Shown one piece after another: positions 16,511-25,612 of a DNA stretch of 37,073 nt (its first letter is position 1; each line of letters starts with the position of its first letter). The translations under genes and the position numbers were made by a program. Below the pieces are notes generated by a model that was not told the DNA's origin, ran no database searches, and saw only the letters and a list, made by a program, of their open reading frames with translations. Origin of the DNA: Gammaproteobacteria bacterium (GTDB lineage Bacteria; Pseudomonadota; Gammaproteobacteria; GCA-002705445; GCA-002716945); the NCBI GenBank assembly GCA_030835925.1, contig JAURQW010000004.1, forward strand, positions 1 to 37,073, written 5' to 3'.

Positions 16511-17170
16511 TTATAGGGAGTCAAAATCCCCAAGTTTCATTAAACGTTCTCTAAACCTTTCTTTTATTTCTTCAGTTAAATATTTCAGATCTAGTGCAGC
16601 CTTCATCTTTTCTATATTGTTTATGTCTTTAAATAAAATACTAGCTATATCAAATAATGATAGACTATCTTCCTCAGTCTTAATTAATTTTAATTCATCA
16701 CCACTTTGCATCGATCCATTTTGTATCACTCTTAAATATGAGCCCAGAAGTCCACTAGTTGAAAACTTTTTAGGAAATTCTCGGCTATTCATTTTTATTC
16801 CTATTTTGAAACATGGTATTCTTGGCTGAGATACTTGAAGTATGCAACTGCCAACTTCAAACTCATCACCTATTTTTACTGACTTTTCATCAAAATCATC
16901 TATAGTCAGATTTTCTCCAACTAGACCATACTCACTATATTCTTGACCCATTTCATCAGACCACTTTTTATAGTGTTTATAAGAATAGGCATACACAGCT
17001 TTGTCATAACCACCATGAACTTTCATATCAGCTTGCCTATCGCCTGATATTCCGATATCTGATACATCTACTGAACCATTGATGGGTTTTTTGTATATAC
17101 TTGTGATAAGCTCTTTACCATTAAAGACGATTTTTTTTGGCTCTGACACGTTTATAGATAATATTTTCAT
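16511..17170 (-). CDS. MOSC domain protein (YiiM-like)
   Basis: MOSC proteins are thought to carry a molybdenum cofactor; YiiM-type members reduce N-hydroxylated substrates such as hydroxylaminopurine. The 219-residue product has the family pattern GISGDRQAD, KVHGGYDKAVYAYSYKHY, YGLVGENLTI, GDEFEVGSCILQVSQPRIPCFKIG and a late SGLLGSYLRV. The cysteine in RIPCFK is the presumed Mo ligand. I chose ATG 17170, which gives the family N-terminus MKILSIN. An upstream in-frame ATG at 17260 would run into the divergent transporter gene. The molybdopterin genes from 18431 onward fit with a need for this cofactor. Confidence 0.9.
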   Translation of the reverse strand: MKILSINVSEPKKIVFNGKELITSIYKKPINGSVDVSDIGISGDRQADMKVHGGYDKAVYAYSYKHYKKWSDEMGQEYSEYGLVGENLTIDDFDEKSVKIGDEFEVGSCILQVSQPRIPCFKIGIKMNSREFPKKFSTSGLLGSYLRVIQNGSMQSGDELKLIKTEEDSLSLFDIASILFKDINNIEKMKAALDLKYLTEEIKERFRERLMKLGDFDSL

Positions 17171-17192
17171 TATTAAAAAAGGATAACTTAAG

Positions 17193-18083
17193 ATGAATGC
17201 ATATACAATAAATTGGATCTTATTATTATTATTGTCAGCCATCTGGGGAGGGGCATTCACACTTAATAAGTTCGCTCTAGAAGCATATACACCTGAAATT
17301 CTTGTAACAGGTAGGTTATTGGTCGCAGCTATTGTTCTGATTATTTTTATTCTGATAATTTTTAGAAAAGTGGATATTAAAATGTCTGAATGGAGATACT
17401 ACTTATTTATGAGTATTGTAGGTATAGTGGCACCCTTCTTATTGATATCTTATGGCCAAATGGATATTGATAGTTCATTAGCAGGAATATTAATGTCAAC
17501 TATGCCAATTTCAACATTAATTCTCTCCCATTTTTTTCTAGATGATGAACAGATGACTAAGAAAAAGTTAATTGGTTTTCTGATAGCGTTTATAGGCATA
17601 ATTATACTTATTTTGCCTGGAAAAGCAGACCTTAAAACCTCTTTACTAGACGGCTTATCATCTGAATTAATGGTTATATCAGGAGCTATATTTTATTCAT
17701 TTGCAGCTGTTTATGGAAAGAGGTTTAAGATAACAAACCCATTAAATGCCTCAACAGGAGTAACATTATACTCAGCTGCCATAATGTTGATATACCTGAG
17801 TTTCAATTCAAACATAATACCTAGTAACATTGGAAGCGTTGGACATGTTTCAGCAGTTTTTATTTTAGGTATATTCTGTACAGCAATTGCCACAATAATA
17901 TATTTTCAGATTCTTCAATCTTCGGGAGCAACTTTTATTTCTATGATGAATTATCTTATCCCTGTATGGGCGATATTATTTGGAGTAATATTTTTCAATG
18001 AAAGTGCTATGTGGAACTATTTAATTGGGTTAGTTGTAATTATATTTGGAATACAATTATCTCAAAAAAGCAAAATAATTTAA
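17193..18083 (+). CDS. EamA-type (DMT family) transporter
   Basis: The 296-residue protein has about ten membrane helices in two EamA repeats (about 5-140 and 150-292). Landmarks are SAIWGGAFTLNKFALE near the start and NYLIPVWAILFGVIFFNES near the end. Substrates in this family are usually metabolites such as amino acids and cannot be read from sequence. An AAGGAT lies about ten bases before ATG 17193. It is divergent from the MOSC gene with 22 bases between the starts. Confidence 0.92.
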   Translation: MNAYTINWILLLLLSAIWGGAFTLNKFALEAYTPEILVTGRLLVAAIVLIIFILIIFRKVDIKMSEWRYYLFMSIVGIVAPFLLISYGQMDIDSSLAGILMSTMPISTLILSHFFLDDEQMTKKKLIGFLIAFIGIIILILPGKADLKTSLLDGLSSELMVISGAIFYSFAAVYGKRFKITNPLNASTGVTLYSAAIMLIYLSFNSNIIPSNIGSVGHVSAVFILGIFCTAIATIIYFQILQSSGATFISMMNYLIPVWAILFGVIFFNESAMWNYLIGLVVIIFGIQLSQKSKII

Positions 18084-18121
18084 AAACCCAAAACAACAGA
18101 GTCATGGATAACTTGATTTTA

Positions 18122-18130
18122 TGGTATATT
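18122..18130 (+). promoter_or_regulatory. possible extended -10 promoter for the DUF1244 gene
   Basis: TGGTATATT fits an extended -10 element (TGn then TATATT). It lies 26 bases before ATG 18157, which would give a short leader. No good -35 is seen at the right distance, as expected for extended -10 promoters. Confidence 0.35.
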
Positions 18131-18156
18131 AATATCATAACTAATAGAGGTGATAT

Positions 18157-18453
18157 ATGTTGGATAATGAAAAAGTTAAAATCGAATCTGCTACCTTTAG
18201 GAGATTACTGGAACATTTAAGACAAAATCCAGATGTTCAAAATATTGATATGATGAATCTTGCAAACTTTTGTCGTAATTGTATCTCAAAATGGTATGTT
18301 GCTGAAGCCGAAAAAATAGGTGAAAAATTGACATATGAAGAAGCTAGAGTAATCATCTATGGGATGTCATATTCTGATTATAAAGCAAAATATCAAAAAG
18401 AAGCTACAAAAGAACAACTAGAAAAATTTAATGAAAGAAAAACTGAGAAATAA
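18157..18453 (+). CDS. DUF1244 family protein
   Basis: The 98-residue protein matches the highly conserved DUF1244 pattern: FRRLLEHLRQNPDVQNIDMM, NFCRNCISKWY, EARVIIYGM and a KAKYQKEA segment. The two cysteines in FCRNC may bind metal. The function is unknown. An excellent ribosome binding site (AGAGGTGAT) lies just before the ATG, one of the few strong ones in the window. The 3' end overlaps the moeB-like gene by 23 bases, so the two are likely cotranslated. Confidence 0.93.
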   Translation: MLDNEKVKIESATFRRLLEHLRQNPDVQNIDMMNLANFCRNCISKWYVAEAEKIGEKLTYEEARVIIYGMSYSDYKAKYQKEATKEQLEKFNERKTEK

Positions 18454-19198
18454 AATAAATCTATCAGACAAAGACTTACTGGCTTACAATAAGCATATTC
18501 TTTTGGAAGATATTCAGACCGAAGGAATAGAGATCCTTGCTACAAAGCACATAGTATTAATAGGACTTGGGGGGTTAGGTTGTCCTATTGCTCAATACTT
18601 AGCAACATCTGGTTTAGGTAAATTATCTATTATTGATAATGATATTATTGAGGATACAAATTTACAAAGGCAAATACTATATACATCCAGTGATATAGGA
18701 AAAAATAAAGTTGATACTGTTGAGAAAAAACTAAAAACTCTCAACTCTGACTTGGTTATTCAGAAACATAACATAAAATTTTCAATGCATTCTAGTAATT
18801 TACTAAAAGATGCAGACTTAGTTATAGATGCTACCGATAACTTTTCGACTAGATCTATTATTAACAAGGCTACTATTAAGTACAAAAAACCATTAATTAT
18901 GGGAGCAGCAGAAAAACTGGAAGGACAGGTTTCTGTGTTTAGGAATGATCTGATCAACAGACCCTGTTATAATTGCCTATATGCCGATGTAGATGATAAA
19001 GAAAATTCATGTATGGATCAGGGCGTTTTATCTATGTTAACTGGGATAATTGGCAACATACAGGCATTAGAGAGCATCAAACTATTATTAAATTTTGGAG
19101 ACACATTGGAAAGCAAGTTGTTACTAGTTGATGTAAAAAATATCAACTTTAGAACAATCAGGATTTCCAAAGATCCAAAGTGTACTATGTGTAATTAA
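18431..19198 (+). CDS. moeB: ThiF/MoeB family adenylyltransferase
   Basis: MoeB adenylates the C-terminal glycine of MoaD so that sulfur can be added for molybdopterin synthase. The 255-residue product has the nucleotide-binding loop GLGGLGCPIAQYL near residue 44, the DTNLQRQILY region with its conserved Arg-Gln, a DATDNFSTR motif near residue 128 and two zinc CxxC pairs (CYNC and the C-terminal CTMC). Presence of moaA, moaD and moaE directly downstream supports the Mo-cofactor role over thiamine or other sulfur-carrier systems, but ThiF activity cannot be excluded from sequence. Two bases separate it from moaA. Confidence 0.82.
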   Translation: MKEKLRNKINLSDKDLLAYNKHILLEDIQTEGIEILATKHIVLIGLGGLGCPIAQYLATSGLGKLSIIDNDIIEDTNLQRQILYTSSDIGKNKVDTVEKKLKTLNSDLVIQKHNIKFSMHSSNLLKDADLVIDATDNFSTRSIINKATIKYKKPLIMGAAEKLEGQVSVFRNDLINRPCYNCLYADVDDKENSCMDQGVLSMLTGIIGNIQALESIKLLLNFGDTLESKLLLVDVKNINFRTIRISKDPKCTMCN

Positions 19199-19199
19199 T

Positions 19200-20204
19200 A
19201 TGATTAATGACCAGCTATCAAGAAATTTTAAATACTTAAGAATTTCAATAACAGATAAATGCAACTATCGATGTTCTTATTGCATGCCTAAAGATATATT
19301 TGGTAAAGACCATCAGTTTTTACAAAAAAAAGAACTCCTTACTTATGAGGAAATTATTGAAGTGGTTAAAATATTGAAACGATATGGATTGGAAAAAGTT
19401 AGATTAACTGGTGGTGAACCTATGTTAAGGAAAAATATAGAATTACTTATAAAAGGTCTTAAAGATGAGGCTTTAGTTAATCAAGTTTCTATTACTACCA
19501 ATGGGTCATTATTGGATCATGATAAGATAAGACTATTGAAAACTAATGGATTAGATGCAATCACTATTAGTCTAGATTCCTTGTCTCAAGATACAACAGA
19601 TGAATTGAATCCAACAAATAATAATATCCCAAAAGTTTTGAGTTCTATAGATAGTGCATTAAAGATATTTGGCACTTTAAAAATAAATATGGTCGTTATT
19701 AAAAATAAAAATAGTCATGAAATTATCGATATGGTAAAAAAGTTCCTACATAAAAATATTGAATTAAGATTTATCGAGTATATGGATGTTGGCGAATCAA
19801 ATAATTGGGATTATGAAAATGTTTTTACCTCTAAGGAAAATATAGATCTAATTAAAGAGTATTATTCCATGAGTAAAATAGTTGTTACAAAAGATTCAAC
19901 ATCTGAAAAATGGCAGCTCGATAAATATCCTTTAAGCATAGGTTTTATATCATCTATATCAAAACCATTTTGTAGTAACTGTAATAGAGGAAGATTGTCA
20001 GCCGATGGTAAGTTTTATACTTGTTTATTTTCTGATGCTGGTTATGATTTTGCGGGTTATATTAGAAACAAGAATCTATCTTTAGGGGAATATTTTGAAA
20101 AAATATGGCTTGAGAGAAATGATCAATATTCGCAGCTAAGATTCACAAAAAAGATCATAAAAAATAAAAAAAATAAAGTTGAGATGTCATACATTGGGGG
20201 CTGA
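19200..20204 (+). CDS. moaA: GTP 3',8-cyclase
   Basis: This radical-SAM enzyme starts molybdopterin synthesis from GTP. The 334-residue product has the N-terminal cluster CNYRCSYC (Cys21, Cys25, Cys28), the SAM-binding LTGGEP, and the MoaA-specific C-terminal cluster CSNC-x13-C near residue 260-277. It ends with the Gly-Gly tail that MoaA needs. The partner moaC, for the second half of the reaction, is not in the window. Confidence 0.96.
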   Translation: MINDQLSRNFKYLRISITDKCNYRCSYCMPKDIFGKDHQFLQKKELLTYEEIIEVVKILKRYGLEKVRLTGGEPMLRKNIELLIKGLKDEALVNQVSITTNGSLLDHDKIRLLKTNGLDAITISLDSLSQDTTDELNPTNNNIPKVLSSIDSALKIFGTLKINMVVIKNKNSHEIIDMVKKFLHKNIELRFIEYMDVGESNNWDYENVFTSKENIDLIKEYYSMSKIVVTKDSTSEKWQLDKYPLSIGFISSISKPFCSNCNRGRLSADGKFYTCLFSDAGYDFAGYIRNKNLSLGEYFEKIWLERNDQYSQLRFTKKIIKNKKNKVEMSYIGG

Positions 20205-20259
20205 CAGGTTTTAGGTATATTAAGTTGTAAAGTCTAATGCAGGAAGATAAAATTTAATT

Positions 20260-20523
20260 ATGTATATTATTTTCAGTTATATTTCTTATTTCATAGCTAT
20301 AATAGCTGGTTATGTTGCTGCATATGATTTACTGATACAAATTTTCCCCGAGTTTGGATTATTTGAAGTATTGGTAGGTTTTATTGCAACTGCAATGTTT
20401 TTCCCCTTAGTTCCTATATATTCTGGTTTTACCAATGGTGAATGGATGTTAGCAATCATATGTTTTGGGTTCATATTCCTAGGTGTAATTCTTGGAAATC
20501 AAGCTAGGAGAAACAAGCATTAG
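20260..20523 (+). CDS. small membrane protein, unknown
   Basis: The 87-residue product has three hydrophobic segments (about 5-28, 34-55 and 63-80) and a basic tail (QARRNKH). I do not recognise the family. An AGGAAGA occurs about twelve bases before the ATG at 20260, rather far. It lies between moaA and moaD on the same strand. Location alone suggests no function. Confidence 0.6.
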   Translation: MYIIFSYISYFIAIIAGYVAAYDLLIQIFPEFGLFEVLVGFIATAMFFPLVPIYSGFTNGEWMLAIICFGFIFLGVILGNQARRNKH

Positions 20524-20542
20524 CTTCATTAGAAAGTAGATT

Positions 20543-20562
20543 TTTGACTTTTTGCGGTCAAA
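20543..20562. promoter_or_regulatory. short inverted repeat before moaD
   Basis: TTTGAC and GTCAAA form six-base arms with an eight-base loop (TTTTTGCG), upstream of the predicted moaD promoter. It could be an operator or a weak hairpin. No T-run follows directly, so it is not a good terminator. Confidence 0.3.
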
Positions 20563-20574
20563 TTGTTAATTTTG

Positions 20575-20603
20575 TTGATAATAATTGCTTTTATAACTAT
20601 TAT
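20575..20603 (+). promoter_or_regulatory. predicted sigma-70-type promoter for moaD-moaE
   Basis: TTGATA at 20575-20580 and TATTAT at 20598-20603 are 17 bases apart and match the -35 and -10 consensus well. Transcription would begin near 20610, so the message would start a few bases before ATG 20618, close to leaderless. Confidence 0.5.
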
Positions 20604-20617
20604 ACATGCACAAACTC

Positions 20618-20851
20618 ATGAAAATACATGTCAAATATTTTGCTAGTGTTAGAGATTTAATGGGAACAGAGTCTAAAGATCTAGATATTGATAAATCATT
20701 GTCTGTTTACGAGTTATGGAAAGATTTAACAGCAAAATTGAATGTCCCAAAAGATGTTCTAATAGCTGTTAATCATAAATATGTTGATAAAGACTTTAAA
20801 TTAAATGATGGAGATGAAGTTGCTTACTTCCCTCCAGTTACAGGTGGTTAA
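20618..20851 (+). CDS. moaD: molybdopterin synthase sulfur carrier subunit
   Basis: This is the ubiquitin-like protein that carries sulfur as a thiocarboxylate. The product of 77 residues begins MKIHVKYFASVRDLMG and ends FPPVTGG, the Gly-Gly tail that MoeB adenylates. I chose ATG 20618, because it matches the family start and lies after the predicted transcription start. An in-frame ATG at 20606 adds four residues. Two bases separate it from moaE, its partner subunit. Confidence 0.93.
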   Translation: MKIHVKYFASVRDLMGTESKDLDIDKSLSVYELWKDLTAKLNVPKDVLIAVNHKYVDKDFKLNDGDEVAYFPPVTGG

Positions 20852-20853
20852 TT

Positions 20854-21324
20854 ATGAAAATAGAAATAGTAGATGAAAGATTTGATCCATGGCAATCGCT
20901 AGTTGATTACAAAAAGAATGACTTACAGAACAATCCTAAAATTGGAGCATCATCAGTTTTTTTGGGTACTATGAGAGATTTTAATGAAGATTCTGATGTA
21001 ACGGGTATGGAGTTACAACATTATCCAGGTATGACGGAAAAATATTTAGAGGATATTGTTAACACTGCAATCAAAAAATATAAAATAATCGATGGACTAG
21101 TAATTCATAGGGTGGGTTTGTTGGAACCTACCGATCCAATAGTTATAGTTGCTAGTTGGTCTGAACATAGAGACAATGCATTTAATGCTACTCGTGATAT
21201 TATGGAATCGCTTAAGGCAGAAGCTCCTTTCTGGAAGAAAGAATCAACTGACAAGGGGTTTAGATGGGTCAAACCAACAGCCAGCAATACTGAGACCGAA
21301 GATACCCAAGATGAAGCCCAATAA
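20854..21324 (+). CDS. moaE: molybdopterin synthase catalytic subunit
   Basis: MoaE, with MoaD, inserts the dithiolene sulfurs into precursor Z. The 156-residue product has the family motifs [35 protein letters not shown] and the catalytic-lysine region [12 protein letters not shown] short acidic tail ([11 protein letters not shown]) follows. The end overlaps the argG start by 14 bases. Confidence 0.96.
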   Translation: MKIEIVDERFDPWQSLVDYKKNDLQNNPKIGASSVFLGTMRDFNEDSDVTGMELQHYPGMTEKYLEDIVNTAIKKYKIIDGLVIHRVGLLEPTDPIVIVASWSEHRDNAFNATRDIMESLKAEAPFWKKESTDKGFRWVKPTASNTETEDTQDEAQ

Positions 21325-22507
21325 AGTAGTACTAGCATATTCTGGCGGGCTTGATACATCTGTAATTGCAAAATGGCTCATGGAAAAATATGAATGTGAA
21401 GTTATCACATTTACCGCTGATATTGGACAAGGTTCAGAAACAAAAGACGCAAGAGCAAAAGCGAAAAAATTAGGTATAAAAAAAATATATATTGAAGACT
21501 TAACTGAGGAGTTTGTTAAGAGTTATGTATATCCTATGTTTAGATCTAATGCAGTCTACGAAGGCGAATATTTTCTTGGAACATCCATAGCAAGACCATT
21601 AATAAGTAAAAGGCTCATAGAAATCGCTAAAAAAGAGGGCGCTGATGCAATTTGCCATGGAGCTACTGGAAAAGGTAATGATCAGGTCAGATTTGAATTA
21701 TCAGCATATGCATTGAACCCTAAAATAACAATAATTGCTCCATGGAGAGAGTGGGCATTTGTCTCGAGAAAAGATCTAGTAAGATATGCTAGATTAAATA
21801 AGATTGCGATCGATTTTGATTCTGGAAAGAAAAGTCCATATTCAATGGATGCAAATATTCTTCATACTTCATACGAAGGTGGTATCTTGGAGGACCCATG
21901 GAAAAGTCCTGAAGAAAATATGTGGCTAAGAACAAAATCAATTGAAAAAGCAGCAAACAAACCCGTTACTCTAGAGCTAGATTTTAAAGACGGAGATATT
22001 ATTAGGATTAATAAGAAGCCATTAACTCCAGCTAAAGTACTCAATAAACTAAATATTCTTGCAGGCAAACATGGTATTGGAAGAGTAGATATTGTTGAGA
22101 ACCGTTATGTAGGAATAAAATCTAGAGGTTGTTATGAAACTCCAGGTGGTACCATTTATCATAAAGCTCATAAAGCAATAGAATCAATTACAATGGATAG
22201 AGAGTTATTGCATTTAAAAGAAGACTTATCAAACAGATATACGAGGCTTGTTTATAATGGGTATTGGTTTAGTCCTGAGAGAGAAAGTTTACAAAAACTT
22301 ATTAATGATTCTCAAAAAAGAGTGACTGGCACAGTTAGAGTAAAATTGTTTAAGGGCAATATAATTATATTAGGCAGGAAATCACCTTATTCTATCTATA
22401 GCGAAGATCTATCAACTTTTGAGGCAGATTCAGGCGATTATGACCAAAAAGACGCCGAAGGTTTTATAAAAGTAAATTCACTTAGATTAAGAAATAAACA
22501 AAAATAA
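21311..22507 (+). CDS. argG: argininosuccinate synthase
   Basis: This enzyme joins citrulline and aspartate with ATP in arginine synthesis. The 398-residue product has the N-terminal P-loop [10 protein letters not shown], the [14 protein letters not shown] motif, and the family length. I chose ATG 21311 ([12 protein letters not shown]) as the family start. An upstream in-frame ATG at 21149 would lie inside moaE. It overlaps moaE by 14 bases and abuts the stop of the convergent DUF3108 gene with no spacer. Confidence 0.96.
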   Translation: MKPNKVVLAYSGGLDTSVIAKWLMEKYECEVITFTADIGQGSETKDARAKAKKLGIKKIYIEDLTEEFVKSYVYPMFRSNAVYEGEYFLGTSIARPLISKRLIEIAKKEGADAICHGATGKGNDQVRFELSAYALNPKITIIAPWREWAFVSRKDLVRYARLNKIAIDFDSGKKSPYSMDANILHTSYEGGILEDPWKSPEENMWLRTKSIEKAANKPVTLELDFKDGDIIRINKKPLTPAKVLNKLNILAGKHGIGRVDIVENRYVGIKSRGCYETPGGTIYHKAHKAIESITMDRELLHLKEDLSNRYTRLVYNGYWFSPERESLQKLINDSQKRVTGTVRVKLFKGNIIILGRKSPYSIYSEDLSTFEADSGDYDQKDAEGFIKVNSLRLRNKQK

Positions 22508-23227
22508 TTATTTATTAATTTTATCCAGATACACTGTGAATTTTAGAGATTTTTTTCTATATTGTTCAATCTTAACTGGAATAAAATCATGATCTACTGC
22601 ATACCACGTAAGACTACTTCTTTTATTATTCTCAATAACTCTCTTTATTACAATTGTATTAGTTTCACCAAAAACCGTATCAATCACATCATCTGAATGA
22701 ATTGTATAAATATACTTTCTTAACCTACCTTTATCTAAAACAGTATAAGTTGATTCGAAAGTACCATTCTTTAAATCTTTTTGATAAGCAATCTGAACTG
22801 ATAGTCTATCGAGCGTATCAGCAACCTTATGATGTTCTTTTTTAATACCATTATCTATGGTGTGTACACCACTATCACTATTGAATATTGTAACTATATA
22901 ATCCCTTTTATCTTTCCTTTCCCTTATATATTCATATTTTAATGGAGATATAGATCCTGAATTAATCATATAATTAGATAATTCTACACGCTTATCTTTC
23001 TTTAGTTTAAAAACTCCATCAGTTTTGCTTATAATTTCGAAAAAAAATGAATTATCTCTTTTATATAAGCTATAAGAACTTTTACCAAAAAGAATTTCAC
23101 CTTTATATAGCTTATAAAGATGTTGAGAAATAGCCACTTGCTCACTATAAGAATAGATAGGAATAATCATCCATAATATTATTATGATAAACTTAGTTAA
23201 TTTTTTAAAATATGCTCTATAGGACAT
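22508..23227 (-). CDS. DUF3108 periplasmic protein
   Basis: The 239-residue product has an N-terminal signal peptide (hydrophobic core about residues 12-25), then a beta-rich domain with the DUF3108 pattern YKGEILFGKSSYSL, DTLDRLSVQIAYQ and a late TWYAVDHDFIPVKIEQ. The function is unknown; it may be lipocalin-like. Position after purM-purN is typical for gammaproteobacteria. Its start overlaps the purN stop by 31 bases, which is unusually long, but no later in-frame start keeps the signal peptide. Confidence 0.88.
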   Translation of the reverse strand: MSYRAYFKKLTKFIIIILWMIIPIYSYSEQVAISQHLYKLYKGEILFGKSSYSLYKRDNSFFFEIISKTDGVFKLKKDKRVELSNYMINSGSISPLKYEYIRERKDKRDYIVTIFNSDSGVHTIDNGIKKEHHKVADTLDRLSVQIAYQKDLKNGTFESTYTVLDKGRLRKYIYTIHSDDVIDTVFGETNTIVIKRVIENNKRSSLTWYAVDHDFIPVKIEQYRKKSLKFTVYLDKINK

Positions 23228-23829
23228 TCTAATATCTCGCCATTAAATGAAAACTTATTACCTAGTTTTACTATATTATTTTCTACAAACCACTTGATTG
23301 CAATAGGAAGTATTTGATATTCAATCATATGAATATTCTTCTTTATAATTTCCTCATCATACTGATCAACTTTATATTTTCCTTGTATGATTATTGGCCC
23401 ACCATCAAGTTCAGAAGTAACATAATGAACAGATGCGCCATGAAACTTATCTTTTGCTTTGATTACTTTTTTATGCGTATCTAAACCTTTGTGTTTAGGA
23501 AGCAATGATGGGTGAATATTAATAATTTTTCCATCATATTTATCAGTGATAATTTTAGGGAGTATTTTCATAAACCCAGCTAGAATTAATAGATCAATAT
23601 TATTTTTATCTACTATATCAGACAGAACATAGTCAAAACTTTCATTTGTATCAATGATCATGCTAGCTATGTTATGATTTTCTGCAATATTCAAACCCTT
23701 AGCTTTTGAGTTATTGGAGATAACCATAAATATATCCATCTTGATAAATCCGGATTTAATGTTTTCTATGATATTTGAGAGATTGGTGCCATTTCCAGAA
23801 ATAAGAATAATTGCTTTAGTTTTTTTCAT
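23197..23829 (-). CDS. purN: phosphoribosylglycinamide formyltransferase
   Basis: This enzyme adds the first formyl group in purine synthesis using 10-formyl-tetrahydrofolate. The 210-residue product has LISGNGTNLSN at the N-terminus, the catalytic NIHPSLLPKHKG (Asn and His), and the aspartate in HYVTSELDGGPI. I chose ATG 23829 over an upstream TTG at 23835. It overlaps purM by 14 bases. Confidence 0.95.
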   Translation of the reverse strand: MKKTKAIILISGNGTNLSNIIENIKSGFIKMDIFMVISNNSKAKGLNIAENHNIASMIIDTNESFDYVLSDIVDKNNIDLLILAGFMKILPKIITDKYDGKIINIHPSLLPKHKGLDTHKKVIKAKDKFHGASVHYVTSELDGGPIIIQGKYKVDQYDEEIIKKNIHMIEYQILPIAIKWFVENNIVKLGNKFSFNGEILECPIEHILKN

Positions 23830-24859
23830 ATACAATTGCTTTGTTACTATTTTTCTTTATAATACAACCAATTATTTTTGGCTTGTACTTTAACTTCGTT
23901 GTAACTGAAATTAATTTTTTTAGATCTTTTTTATCTATAATTAACACCATGCCAATTCCACAATTAAAAGTTTTTAACATTTCATTATCTGTCAAAGCAG
24001 CTTTCTTTTGAATAAGCTTGAATATTTTTGGCAAGGACCAGCTAGATAAATTTATCTTAGCCATAAATTTATCTGTAAGAACTCTAGGAACATTATCCGT
24101 AATGCCTCCACCAGTGATATGAGCAGCTCCATGTATGGATATTTTCTTTTGCAAATTAAAGAAAAGATCTGAGTATAATTTTGTTGGCTTTATTAGGGCT
24201 TTGCGAAGGTCTATGCCATCATATTTCTTTTTTAATGAGAGATCATTGGTCTCAATCAATTTATTTATCAATGAATAACCATTTGAATGAAATCCACTAG
24301 AGGGTATACCAACTATGAGATCACCATTTTTTATTAGCTTCTTGTCGATCATCTTATGTTTGTCAACAATACCAACACAAAAACCCGCTAGATCATAATC
24401 TTTACTTTTATACATCCCAGGCATTTCTGCAGTTTCGCCACCTATCAAGGGTATTTTTACAGCATTACAAGCTTTTTTTATTCCTTTGAGAACCTTAGTG
24501 TGTAGTTGAACATCTATTTTACTTGTTGCAAGGTAATCTAAAAAGAATAACGGTTCAGCTCCTGAAGTTATCACATCATTCAAACACATAGCTAGCAAGT
24601 CCTGCCCAATATATCTATGTTCATTTAATAAAGCTGCTAATTTAAGTTTTGTCCCTACACCATCGGTACCAGCAACAATCAAAGGATTTTTATATTTTTT
24701 AATATCTAGCGCATATAGGCTCGAGAAGCCTCCTATGCCAGCAACGACATTGGAGTTTTTTGGATTGACTCCTTTTTTTAAGTTGCTTATGAGTTTATCG
24801 GCTTTTTTTATATTTACACCGGATTTTGCATAAGTTAGCTTGTTTAAATTTTTTTTCAT
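23816..24859 (-). CDS. purM: phosphoribosylformylglycinamidine cyclo-ligase
   Basis: This is the AIR synthetase of purine synthesis. The 347-residue product has the family motifs AGIGGFSSLYAL, AGTDGVGTKLKLA near residue 63, GGETAEMPGMY and SSGFHSNGYSL. It is the first gene of the purM-purN-DUF3108 run. Transcription diverges from hda with 54 bases between starts. Confidence 0.97.
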   Translation of the reverse strand: MKKNLNKLTYAKSGVNIKKADKLISNLKKGVNPKNSNVVAGIGGFSSLYALDIKKYKNPLIVAGTDGVGTKLKLAALLNEHRYIGQDLLAMCLNDVITSGAEPLFFLDYLATSKIDVQLHTKVLKGIKKACNAVKIPLIGGETAEMPGMYKSKDYDLAGFCVGIVDKHKMIDKKLIKNGDLIVGIPSSGFHSNGYSLINKLIETNDLSLKKKYDGIDLRKALIKPTKLYSDLFFNLQKKISIHGAAHITGGGITDNVPRVLTDKFMAKINLSSWSLPKIFKLIQKKAALTDNEMLKTFNCGIGMVLIIDKKDLKKLISVTTKLKYKPKIIGCIIKKNSNKAIVYEKN

Positions 24860-24913
24860 GTTTAAATGGTTAGGATTTAATTATATATTAATCTATTGAG
24901 TATATATACATTT

Positions 24914-25609
24914 ATGAGAGAAACAAAAGTTAAAAAAGATCAAATTCCTATTAATTTCAGCTTTATCTCGAATAAAAGCTTTGATAACTATATTGTTGGA
25001 AATGATAATCTTACAATAGATTTTTTGATGAAATTTCATGCTAATCCACTTAGCGCAATTATTTTTTTGATTGGCAAAAAATCAAGTGGTAAATCTCATT
25101 TATGTTCAGCTATAAAAGCTATAACAAGTAAGCCTACGGTTTTTTTAAACGAGGTGAATATTGACAAAGTACATTTTGATGAATTATCAAGGCATGAATT
25201 ATTGATTATCGATAATATTGATATAATAATTAAACAGCATGATAGAGAAGAACTATTGTTTGCAGCAATTAATGACTTTATTTTAAATAAAAAACATATA
25301 TTGGTAACATCTACCTTACCTCTTGATAAGATTAAATTTCGACTACCCGATCTATCATCTAGGTTGAAGTGGGATCAAGTTCTGACAATACCAGAACTCA
25401 CTGATGAAGGAAAAATTAAGGTTTTACAAAAAAATGCATATGAAAGGGGATGGGATATCCCAAATAATGTATGTGACTATATAATGAACCATTATAAAAG
25501 AGATTTATATTTTTTATGTAACTGTATCAAACACATTGATCAAGCGTCGTTATCTTTAAAGAAGAAAATAACCATTCCTTTTATAAAAAAAATAATTGAG
25601 TATAAATAG
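24914..25609 (+). CDS. hda: DnaA regulatory inactivator Hda-like ATPase
   Basis: Hda works with the sliding clamp to trigger ATP hydrolysis by DnaA and so limit re-initiation. The 231-residue product is a short AAA+ protein without a DNA-binding domain. It has Walker A GKKSSGKS at residues 54-61, Walker B ELLIIDNID and a C-terminal lid. The N-terminal part (QIPINF) may be the clamp-binding peptide. I chose ATG 24914, since the upstream in-frame start is TTG. It sits beside purM, as in many gammaproteobacteria, and is convergent with wrbA with a 3-base gap. Confidence 0.85.
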   Translation: MRETKVKKDQIPINFSFISNKSFDNYIVGNDNLTIDFLMKFHANPLSAIIFLIGKKSSGKSHLCSAIKAITSKPTVFLNEVNIDKVHFDELSRHELLIIDNIDIIIKQHDREELLFAAINDFILNKKHILVTSTLPLDKIKFRLPDLSSRLKWDQVLTIPELTDEGKIKVLQKNAYERGWDIPNNVCDYIMNHYKRDLYFLCNCIKHIDQASLSLKKKITIPFIKKIIEYK

Positions 25610-25612
25610 GGT

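Noticed and set aside
17171-17260. Upstream extension of the MOSC gene
   Set aside because: It would cross the start of the divergent transporter gene, and the family starts at MKILSIN.
20205-20259. Molybdenum-cofactor riboswitch near moaA
   Set aside because: No long structured leader occurs before moaA or moaD; the moaA start is two bases after the previous gene.
21149-21310. Upstream extension of argG
   Set aside because: It would overlap moaE by 176 bases and add residues unlike any argininosuccinate synthase.
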